Under the pieces are notes generated by a model. It had not been told where the DNA came from, ran no database searches, and saw only the letters and a list, made by a program, of their open reading frames with translations. The position numbers and the translations under genes are program-made. A stretch of DNA of 64,000 nucleotides, taken from the NCBI GenBank assembly GCA_034189085.1, contig JAXHVH010000006.1, positions 10,626 to 74,625 on the forward strand. Reading direction: 5' to 3'. The stretch's first letter is position 1. Every line of letters begins with the position of its first letter. Below, one piece after another: positions 1-7,011 of this stretch. The DNA is from M55B129 sp034189085. Its GTDB lineage: Bacteria; Bacillota; Dethiobacteria; DTU022.

Positions 1-194
1 CTGCAGCTTAAGTTGTTGACACATAATTTTTTCACCCACAAACAGGTTGTTAACTCATTTCCCCTGCAGCCACAGGGTACCATTGTTTACTTGACCTTGG
101 TTTCAGAGTAGACCCCTATGCCCCCACACAACGGGGGCACCATCAGAAGGATGAAAACCGGCCGATTCTGTGTTTTATATTGCTGGAAGAGGTT

Positions 195-675
195 TCAATC
201 TTCCGGCAGTGATGGATGCCTGTTGAAGAAAAGCCTGTTTTTAGTCAGGGCCGCCATCCTCACAGGCATGGATGAAGGTTGCAGGATGGAGCGGCTGTGC
301 AATAGAACCGCACTTACCACTGCGGGTAAAAAACCTTTCCGGAAATAATCTGCCATCAGGCGGTTGTAGATCACTGCCGCAGTTTGAGCACTGTTTTCAG
401 CAGTTGTCAACGCTGAAACAGCCATTCTTGCACTGATGAATGTGTTGAACAAACCTTCCCCGGAAAAAGGATCTACCGGGCCTGCTGCATCTCCAGATTT
501 TATCCCGGGGCATCCTTTCCTTTTCGATGAGGGCCGTTTTTAACCCGGCAGTGGCAGCAAGGGCGGCTGTTAATGAGCCTGCCGGGCCTGCGCCGATTAC
601 GGCCAGGTCATATGAGTGTTTTCTGAATTCGTTACCATGAGCGGCGGTTTTTTGATCAATTTTTTCATCATTACC
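195..675 (-). pseudogene. Decayed geranylgeranyl-reductase-like FAD oxidoreductase
   Basis: On the minus strand, about 612 down to 500 encodes an FAD dinucleotide-binding start (YDLAVIGAGPAGS, then ALIEKERMPRDKI). From about 494 down to 195 a different reading frame encodes the family's distal FAD motif (GDAAGPVDPFSGEG) and a helical tail ending at a stop. Intact members of the geranylgeranyl reductase/FixC-like family have roughly 200 or more residues between these motifs. Here they nearly touch and are one frame apart, so an internal deletion with frame change is the simplest reading. No clean start codon precedes the FAD motif in its frame. It lies upstream of, and divergent from, gatC. 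The function is presumably lost. The family call rests on the two motifs. Confidence 0.7.
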
Positions 676-759
676 TCTCCCGTAGTGGGCGTTGCAGCAA
701 CCCCTCTGGTTTGATTATAGCCGCGGAGCCGCTTTCCGGTCAAAAAAAGTCAAACTTTC

Positions 760-788
760 TTGACTGGACAGGGCAAATAGATTAAAAT
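760..788 (+). promoter_or_regulatory. Sigma-70-type promoter for gatCAB
   Basis: TTGACT at 760-765 and TAAAAT at 783-788 are separated by 17 bases, close to the housekeeping consensus. Transcription would start near 795 and run through a leader of about 155 bases to gatC. The -35 box is one arm of an inverted repeat, AGTCAA (748-753)/TTGACT (760-765). A further GTCAAA copy lies at about 739. A repressor could therefore bind here, but that is only a suggestion. Confidence 0.7.
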
Positions 789-889
789 TATTTTGTAATG
801 AGGAATCATTTTCCAAAAAAATCGCGGCCATCTTTTTTGAAAAAGGCCGAGAACCAGAGTGTGCCCATTACCGGTAGGATTTTTGAACT

Positions 890-922
890 TTAACCGGCTT
901 CTGATAGCCGGTTAATTGTTTT
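890..922 (+). terminator. Terminator-like hairpin in the gatC leader
   Basis: A perfect 10-base-pair stem (TTAACCGGCT at 890-899 and AGCCGGTTAA at 906-915, six-base loop) is followed by TTGTTTT. It sits between the promoter at 760-788 and gatC, so it would interrupt the gatCAB transcript rather than end an upstream gene. An upstream ACCGGTA segment at about 870 could pair with the left arm and offer an alternative fold. It may be an attenuator, or only a stray hairpin. No known riboswitch class was recognised. Confidence 0.5.
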
Positions 923-951
923 AACAAAGTTGATCCAGGGAGGTAGAGGCG

Positions 952-1254
952 ATGAGTGATGATTTTATCAGGGAAGTGGAACATGTAGCCCGCCTGGCCC
1001 GCCTTTTGCTCAATTCCAAAGAAAAAGAGCTTATGGCCGACCAGCTTGGCGCCATTCTCGATACAGCTCGAAAGGTGCGGGAAATCGATACGGCGGGAAT
1101 TGAACCGACTGCTCATGTCTTTTCTATTCCAGCTTTCCTGAGAGAGGATGCTATTTCTCCTTCTCTTCCCGTGGAAAAAGTTTTACAGAATGCACCAAAA
1201 AAGATGAAAAGCTATTTTCTTGTCCCCAGTATTACCGCCATTGAAGAAGAGTAG
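952..1254 (+). CDS. gatC: Asp-tRNA(Asn)/Glu-tRNA(Gln) amidotransferase subunit C
   Basis: GatC is the small subunit of the heterotrimeric amidotransferase GatCAB, which converts misacylated Glu-tRNA(Gln) and Asp-tRNA(Asn) to the cognate amides in the cytoplasm. At 100 residues it has the usual family length. It shows the helical N-terminus (VEHVARLARLLL) and the conserved segment around TAHVFSIPAFLREDA (usual form: NVFREDE). The ATG start follows GGGAGG at 938-943. gatA begins 55 bases downstream and gatB overlaps gatA, giving the common gatCAB order. GatCAB implies that at least one of GlnRS or AsnRS is missing or supplemented in this organism. Confidence 0.95.
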   Translation: MSDDFIREVEHVARLARLLLNSKEKELMADQLGAILDTARKVREIDTAGIEPTAHVFSIPAFLREDAISPSLPVEKVLQNAPKKMKSYFLVPSITAIEEE

Positions 1255-1309
1255 AATTTAAGAAAGCCGGTCTATATTGCCGAAGCTGGTTAAAGGAGAC
1301 AGAAAAAAG

Positions 1310-2803
1310 ATGAAGCTATATCAGAAAACAGCAGCTGAGCTGAGCCGGTTGCTTCAGAATAAAGAAATTACGGCTGTTGAAGTTCTCAACAGTTTCATGG
1401 AACGGGTGGATGAAGTTGATCCGCAGTTGAAGGTTTTTATTACCTGCACTTTTGATTCGGCCCTGGAGACAGCTGCTGCAGTAGATCACCGGAGGATGGA
1501 AAATGAAAAGTTGCATCCCCTGGCCGGCGTTCCCGTTGCCATTAAAGACAATTTTTGCACTGAAGGGATAAAAACGACCTGTGCTTCAAAAATACTGGAA
1601 AGCTATATTCCACCCTATGATGCAGCCGTAGTGGAAAAGATCAAAAGCATTGGCATGCCCATTCTTGGTAAAACCAACATGGATGAATTTGCCATGGGTT
1701 CTTCAACTGAAAATTCCGCTTTTTTTGTTACCCGTAATCCATGGGATCTGGAATGTGTTCCCGGTGGGTCAAGCGGTGGATCTGCCGCCGCGGTTGCTGC
1801 CGGGATGGTCCCTTTTGCCCTTGGCTCTGATACAGGAGGGTCAATACGCCAGCCGGCAGCCCTGTGCGGCATAACAGGCCTGCGCCCCACATACGGGCGG
1901 GTATCCCGCTATGGCCTGATTGCTTTTGCTTCATCGCTTGACCAGATTGGCCCTTTGGCCCTGAATGCACTTGACTGTTCCCTGTTGCTGGAAGCGATTG
2001 CCGGTTATGATCAGCGGGATTCTACCTCTTTGCACCGTGAAGTTCCTCAGTACAGCGCTGCTGTAGACCGCGAGCTTGAAGGGGTGAAGATTGGACTGAT
2101 CAAGGAAAATATTTCTGCGAATTTTGATCCGGAAATCAAGGATGCTGTCCTTAAAATGGCAGCCCTGTTTGAAGAAAACGGTGCCAGTGTAACCGAAGTG
2201 TCCCTTCCCCACACCGACTATGGGCTCAGTGCTTACTACCTGATCGCTCCTTCTGAAGCGGCTTCAAATCTGGGAAGGTACGATGGGGTTCGCTATGGCT
2301 TCAGTGCCAACGGGGATAACATCTTCAGCCTTTTCAGCCGGACCAGGGGGCAAGGTTTCGGCACGGAGGTTAAACGCCGGATCATGATCGGCACGTATGC
2401 TCTCAGCGCCGGTTACTATGATGCCTATTATTTACAGGCTATGAAAGTGCGGACCCTGATTCGCCGTGATTATGAAAAGGCATTTCAAAATTTTGATATA
2501 ATTGTTGGGGCAACTACGCCAACACCGGCTTTTAAACTGGGTGAAAAAGCTGATGATCCTCTCCAGATGTACCTCAGCGATGTCTGCAATATTACTGATG
2601 CCCTGGCGGGGGTACCATCGCTTTCCATACCGACCGGACTCCATTCAAAAGGGTTGCCGATGGGGATGCAGCTGACAGCTGCTCCCCTGAACGAAGGACT
2701 TCTCTTCCAGGCTGCCGCTGTCCTGGAAAAATGTAACGATTCATCCCCCGTCGGCCGGCCCTCAATTTTACCGGTGGAAGGGAGCTGTAGAAATGGAATT
2801 TGA
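1310..2803 (+). CDS. gatA: Asp-tRNA(Asn)/Glu-tRNA(Gln) amidotransferase subunit A
   Basis: GatA is the amidase-signature subunit that releases ammonia from glutamine for transfer to the misacylated tRNA. The 497-residue protein carries the Lys-cisSer-Ser amidase signature: the catalytic Lys in VAIKDNFCTEG near residue 80, and the serine-rich loop GGSSGGSAAAVAAG with SDTGGSIRQPA near residues 155-185. AAAGGAG (1292-1298) precedes ATG 1310. An upstream in-frame TTG at 1277 lacks a suitable ribosome site and would add non-family residues. The last bases overlap gatB, suggesting translational coupling. Confidence 0.95.
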   Translation: MKLYQKTAAELSRLLQNKEITAVEVLNSFMERVDEVDPQLKVFITCTFDSALETAAAVDHRRMENEKLHPLAGVPVAIKDNFCTEGIKTTCASKILESYIPPYDAAVVEKIKSIGMPILGKTNMDEFAMGSSTENSAFFVTRNPWDLECVPGGSSGGSAAAVAAGMVPFALGSDTGGSIRQPAALCGITGLRPTYGRVSRYGLIAFASSLDQIGPLALNALDCSLLLEAIAGYDQRDSTSLHREVPQYSAAVDRELEGVKIGLIKENISANFDPEIKDAVLKMAALFEENGASVTEVSLPHTDYGLSAYYLIAPSEAASNLGRYDGVRYGFSANGDNIFSLFSRTRGQGFGTEVKRRIMIGTYALSAGYYDAYYLQAMKVRTLIRRDYEKAFQNFDIIVGATTPTPAFKLGEKADDPLQMYLSDVCNITDALAGVPSLSIPTGLHSKGLPMGMQLTAAPLNEGLLFQAAAVLEKCNDSSPVGRPSILPVEGSCRNGI

Positions 2804-4226
2804 AACTGTTATTGGTCTTGAGATCCATCTTGAGCTCCAGACCCGGTCTAAACTGTTCTGCAGCTGCAGCACTGCTTTCGGCAGTGAACCGAATACCAGT
2901 TGCTGCCCTGTTTGCCTGGGGTTGCCAGGCAGTTTGCCCGTATTAAATCGCAAGGCGGTGGAACTGGCAATTATTGCTGCCCTTTCGCTGCAGAGCGAAG
3001 TACAAACCGAAAGCCGTTTTGACCGCAAAAATTATTATTATCCCGATTTACCCAAGGCCTACCAGATTTCCCAGTATGACAGGCCCCTGGCCCTTGGTGG
3101 TTTTATCGAGATGGAGATGGACGGTGCTAAGCGTAAAATCAATTTGGAGCGAATTCACATTGAAGAAGATCCCGGGAAGCTGATGCACAGTGGTGAATCA
3201 ATTCTCGATTCTGACTATTCCCTGGTTGATTATAATCGGGCCGGGATTCCTCTTCTGGAAATAGTTACTAAACCAGATCTGCGCAACGGGCGTGAGGCGA
3301 GGCTGTTTCTGGAAGAACTTCGCTGCATCCTTCTCTATAGTGGCAGCTCGGACTGCCGGATGGAGGAGGGTTCGCTTCGCTGTGATGCCAACATATCTCT
3401 GCGCCCTGCCGGTTCAAAAACACTGGGTACCAGGACAGAGGTTAAAAATATGAATTCTTTCCGGGCCGTGGAGATGGCCCTTGATTACGAAGCCGGACGC
3501 CAGGCTGCCGTTCTTTCCGCCGGTGGCTCGGTTGTTCAGCAGACCTGTCACTGGGATGAAGGGGCCAGGGAAACTATTCCTCTTAGAGGAAAAGAAGGTT
3601 CTTCGGATTATCGTTATTTCCCCGAGCCGGATTTACTGCCTCTGATCCTGAAACCGGATTATATTGAAACCCTTGCTGCCAGTCTGCCCGAACTGCCCTC
3701 CTCGCGGCGGGCCAGGATGATGGAAGAATACGGCCTTGATCCCGCCGATGCTGCTATTTTAACGGAGAACCGTTCCCTGGGTGATTTGTTCGAGGCGGCC
3801 GCTGGAGAATATAAAGATTACCGTAACCTGGCCAGATGGGTCCGTGGAGATTTGCTCTACCTGCTCAAGGGTAGTGATAGAAATCCGTCCGAAGTAGATC
3901 CATTTTTACTGATCAAACTGCTCACAATGCTCGACGAGGGAGAAATTAATCGGCCTGTGGCCAAGGATCTTCTCGATAATATAGTGAAAAATGGCACGGA
4001 TCCTCGTGAACTTGTGCAGCAAAAAGGCCTGGGCCGGATTGCTGATCGGGAAACGCTGCAGCCGGTTGTCGAAAAAGTGCTTGCCGAAAACAAGGATGCG
4101 GTTGCTAGTATTCGGCAGGGGCGGGAAAAAGCTTTTGCTTTCCTGGTAGGCAGAGTAATGGCTGCCACTGCCGGACGTGCTGATCCCGGGAAGGTGCAGG
4201 AATTGCTGCGAGAATTGATTAATTGA
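2793..4226 (+). CDS. gatB: Asp-tRNA(Asn)/Glu-tRNA(Gln) amidotransferase subunit B
   Basis: GatB binds the misacylated tRNA, activates the side-chain carboxylate with ATP and receives ammonia tunnelled from GatA. The 477-residue protein begins with the family hallmark EFETVIGLEIHLELQT. It shows the zinc-site cysteines (FCSCSTAFGSEPNTSCCPVCLG, residues about 23-44) and the signature DYNRAGIPLLEIVTKPD. The C-terminal YqeY-like tRNA-binding tail is present, ending near VQELLRELIN. The start overlaps gatA by 11 bases. The stop is 17 bases before the chosen purA start, so the four genes probably share a transcript. Confidence 0.95.
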   Translation: MEFETVIGLEIHLELQTRSKLFCSCSTAFGSEPNTSCCPVCLGLPGSLPVLNRKAVELAIIAALSLQSEVQTESRFDRKNYYYPDLPKAYQISQYDRPLALGGFIEMEMDGAKRKINLERIHIEEDPGKLMHSGESILDSDYSLVDYNRAGIPLLEIVTKPDLRNGREARLFLEELRCILLYSGSSDCRMEEGSLRCDANISLRPAGSKTLGTRTEVKNMNSFRAVEMALDYEAGRQAAVLSAGGSVVQQTCHWDEGARETIPLRGKEGSSDYRYFPEPDLLPLILKPDYIETLAASLPELPSSRRARMMEEYGLDPADAAILTENRSLGDLFEAAAGEYKDYRNLARWVRGDLLYLLKGSDRNPSEVDPFLLIKLLTMLDEGEINRPVAKDLLDNIVKNGTDPRELVQQKGLGRIADRETLQPVVEKVLAENKDAVASIRQGREKAFAFLVGRVMAATAGRADPGKVQELLRELIN

Positions 4227-4243
4227 GGAACGGTGGTGTATTG

Positions 4244-5566
4244 ATGGTTGGAAATGACGATCTAAACAGGCTGGTCATAGTCGGTGCCCAGTGGGGCGAT
4301 GAGGGGAAAGGAAAGGTAATCGATTTTCTTGCGGTACAGGCCGATGTTGTTGCTCGTTTCCAGGGAGGTGACAATGCCGGCCACACCGTAGTCTACGGGG
4401 CTAATGTATTTAAACTGCATCACATCCCCTCCGGTATTCTCAATCCACGCACTTTATGCTTGCTCGGCAACGGTATGGTTATCAACCCGCAGGTCCTGGT
4501 GCGTGAGCTCGAGGACCTGGAAAAAAGAAGTATCAAAACTGATAACCTGCGCATCAGCGGAAAGGCTCATCTGATTATGGCCTATCATCAGGCCATGGAT
4601 GAAGCAAATGAGAAGATGCTTGGAGAAAAGAAAATTGGCACTACCGGCCGTGGGATTGGCCCGGCTTATGCCGATAAGGCCCTGCGGCGTGGAATCAGGG
4701 CTGTTGATATGCTTGATTTTTCCCGTTTTTGTGAACGCATCGCCGGTATTCTGCCCCTTCAGAATAAAATATTACAGGATATTTACGGTCACCCCGGTTT
4801 CAAGTATGAAGAACTGTGTGAGTTTTATCGTCCTTTTTGTGACCGCATCAGTCCTATGATCATCGACACTGATCTCCTGCTTGCTGAAGAGATAGAAAAC
4901 AAGAAAAAAATTCTTTTTGAGGGAGCGCAGGGAGCCCTCCTGGATATTGATCACGGGACCTACCCCTTTGTCACCTCTTCTTCTACTGTAGCTGCCTCTG
5001 CCTCAGCGGGAACGGGAGTCGGTGTCGGTTCGATAAACAATGTGATCGGTGTTTTAAAAGCATATACCACCAGGGTAGGCGAAGGACCTTTCCTGACCGA
5101 GGAAAAAGGTGAAGCCGGTATCCAGCTCCGGGAGAGAGGCAATGAATATGGAACTACCACCGGCCGGCCACGCCGCTGTGGCTGGTTTGATAGTGTTATA
5201 GCCCGTTATGCCTCACGGATAAACGGGTTAACCGGCCTGGCGGTGACGAAGCTTGATGTCCTCAGTGGAATGGATGTTGTGCGCATGGCGGTGGCCTACC
5301 GCTGCCGGGGAGAAATAATCCGTCATTTCCCGCTGGATCCCTCCGATATGAAGGAATGCGAGCCGGTCTATGAAGATTTCCCCGGCTGGGATGAAGATTT
5401 GTCTAATGTTCGAACATTTGAAGATCTTCCGCTGGCCGCCCAACACTACCTGCAGGCAATGGAAGAAGCGGTTGGCGTGAGAATGGAGATTATTTCCGTC
5501 GGGCCGGACCGGTCACAGACCATAATCTGTCCCGGATCTACGACTGCCAGCTGGATGCTGAGGTAA
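4244..5566 (+). CDS. purA: Adenylosuccinate synthetase
   Basis: PurA joins IMP and aspartate using GTP to form adenylosuccinate, the first committed step from IMP to AMP. The 440-residue protein shows the GTP-binding/catalytic start IVGAQWGDEGKGKVIDFL, the GDNAGHTVV motif with its catalytic His, TTGRGIGPAY, EGAQGALLDIDHGTYPFVTSS, and TTGRPRRCGWFD. ATG 4244 is preferred. The in-frame TTG 4241 and TTG 4223 are alternatives, the latter overlapping the gatB end. Co-transcription with gatCAB is likely from the close spacing, although the pathways are unrelated. Confidence 0.95.
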   Translation: MVGNDDLNRLVIVGAQWGDEGKGKVIDFLAVQADVVARFQGGDNAGHTVVYGANVFKLHHIPSGILNPRTLCLLGNGMVINPQVLVRELEDLEKRSIKTDNLRISGKAHLIMAYHQAMDEANEKMLGEKKIGTTGRGIGPAYADKALRRGIRAVDMLDFSRFCERIAGILPLQNKILQDIYGHPGFKYEELCEFYRPFCDRISPMIIDTDLLLAEEIENKKKILFEGAQGALLDIDHGTYPFVTSSSTVAASASAGTGVGVGSINNVIGVLKAYTTRVGEGPFLTEEKGEAGIQLRERGNEYGTTTGRPRRCGWFDSVIARYASRINGLTGLAVTKLDVLSGMDVVRMAVAYRCRGEIIRHFPLDPSDMKECEPVYEDFPGWDEDLSNVRTFEDLPLAAQHYLQAMEEAVGVRMEIISVGPDRSQTIICPGSTTASWMLR

Positions 5567-5584
5567 AAGAAAGTATCGGGGTAA

Positions 5585-5793
5585 ATGATGGTATATCTTG
5601 GCAGGATAATCCATCCGGCTGAGCGAATAGTTAGAGAGCATTCTTCATTTTCATCGGTCCCGTTACCCGGGTTTATGTCCAGACTGCTTTTGATCGTTTC
5701 GGGCAGGTGGCTGTCTGGATGGTAATATTCGGTGTCATCCTCATTGTCCTTTCCCAGTGGGGCGATCAGCTCTTAAAAAAAATTAGATCGTAA
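5585..5793 (+). pseudogene. Possible frameshifted small membrane protein
   Basis: After purA, ATG 5585 opens a short frame (MMVYLGRIIHPAERIVREH...) that runs to a stop near 5736. A second frame, open from about 5636 to the TAA at 5791-5793, encodes FIGPVTRVYVQTAF followed by a clear transmembrane helix (WMVIFGVILIVLSQWGD) and a basic tail. Joined by one frameshift near 5640-5660, the two would make a small membrane protein of about 70 residues. No family is recognised. It could be a broken gene, a sequencing error or a chance open frame. Confidence 0.3.
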
Positions 5794-5940
5794 TATTTTG
5801 TCCACTTCGCTGTTTCCGCTGTTGCTGATTTCTGTAATGGCATTCCACTTCCCGGCTGAAGAGCCGGGATTATTCTGCGATTCAATAATTTTTTGATCAG
5901 GCGCGCTTAAAAATTAAGCCTCTCAAGGAGAGAGTTCGCG

Positions 5941-7011
5941 GTGAAATTACTCCACACAGCCGATCTTCATTTAAGTGAGCAGGCCCCCGAACGGTGGGCT
6001 GCTTTGTGCGAACTGGTAAAAACGGCAAAACGAGAGAAAGTGCAGGTCCTGGTGATTGCAGGAGACCTTTTTGACCAAAATGTCGATGCGGAAATGCTTC
6101 GAAGCAGGCTCCGCGATATTTTCGGTGGCGGAAGCTTCATGACAGTAATTATTCCCGGTAATCACGACAGCAGGGCTTATCGCAGCGGTCTTTTTTTTGG
6201 CAAAGGAGTGCAGATCATTACCGACTGGCGTGAACCGGTCCGCCTTGATGGAGTGGATCTATGGGGCCTGCCCTATGAACCGCTTGAGGGTGAAAAACTG
6301 GTCAGCCGGTTGCTGGAAATTTCTTCTTTAATGAGCCGAGAAAAATACAATTTACTACTTTTTCACGGCGATCTTCTTGATGCTTATTTTTCCTCCCGGG
6401 ACCTCGGATCTGAAGGTACCCGGCGCTACATGCCGGTCAAACTGGGCTATTTTTCGATGCTTCCCCTGCATTATGTCCTGGCCGGACATTTTCATTCACG
6501 CTACACTGCCTGGCAAATCCCGGGCGGCGGATATTTTGTTTATCCCGGGTCACCTGTATCTGTCACCAGGCGGGAAACAGGAAGAAGGGTGGCGAATCTG
6601 ATCGTTACGGGGCAAACACCGATGGAAGTGCCGCTTGATACCTTTCACTATGAGGAAATCAGGTTAACCCTCGATCCTTTTATTCACCGTGATCCGCTGG
6701 CCGTAATTAAAGATAAAATAGAAGATAGTGATTCTGCTGCCAGGGTGCTCCTGACTGTGGAAGGCCTTTATGACGGTTCGCTTCAGGAGCTTTCAGAAGA
6801 GCAGCTGGCCACTTCTATCAGGGAAATGCTTGACAAGAGAGGTGCAGAAGCAACGGAGTTTAATTTTTCCGATGTCCGGCATGTCCTGGAAGATGATCTT
6901 TTCCAGCGATTTAACAATATACTCGCTAAAAAAGATTACAGCCCGGAACAAAAACAAAAGATCAGAGAAATGACCATCAGGGCTTTCAGGGTGGTGAAAA
7001 CATGTTCCTGA
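5941..7011 (+). CDS. SbcD/YhaO-type metallophosphoesterase (DNA repair exonuclease family)
   Basis: This is a calcineurin-like phosphoesterase of the Mre11/SbcD/YhaO family, which usually acts on DNA ends with an SMC-like ATPase partner. The metal-binding motifs are in the expected order: LLHTADLHL (residues 3-11), VIAGDLFDQN (about 38-47), IIPGNHDSR (about 71-79), LLFHGDLLDA, and AGHFHSR. The 356-residue length fits. GTG 5941 follows GGAGAGAG about 8 bases upstream. It overlaps the ATPase gene by 10 bases, which strongly suggests a coupled nuclease-ATPase pair. Specificity is unknown; the pair resembles Bacillus YhaO/YhaN more than canonical SbcD/SbcC because of the partner's membrane segments. 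Confidence 0.85.
   Translation: MKLLHTADLHLSEQAPERWAALCELVKTAKREKVQVLVIAGDLFDQNVDAEMLRSRLRDIFGGGSFMTVIIPGNHDSRAYRSGLFFGKGVQIITDWREPVRLDGVDLWGLPYEPLEGEKLVSRLLEISSLMSREKYNLLLFHGDLLDAYFSSRDLGSEGTRRYMPVKLGYFSMLPLHYVLAGHFHSRYTAWQIPGGGYFVYPGSPVSVTRRETGRRVANLIVTGQTPMEVPLDTFHYEEIRLTLDPFIHRDPLAVIKDKIEDSDSAARVLLTVEGLYDGSLQELSEEQLATSIREMLDKRGAEATEFNFSDVRHVLEDDLFQRFNNILAKKDYSPEQKQKIREMTIRAFRVVKTCS

Noticed and set aside
119..139. TGCCCCC/GGGGGCA hairpin downstream of the flavoprotein remnant
   Set aside because: No T-run on either strand; possibly a relic terminator but not supportable.
118..348. Open frame of 76 codons on the plus strand near the window start
   Set aside because: It lies over the minus-strand flavoprotein remnant, has no ribosome site and no family motif.
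5851..5868. CCCGGCT/AGCCGGG hairpin before the nuclease gene
   Set aside because: Only ATTATT follows; too weak for a terminator call and there is no clear gene to end except the fragment at 5585-5793.
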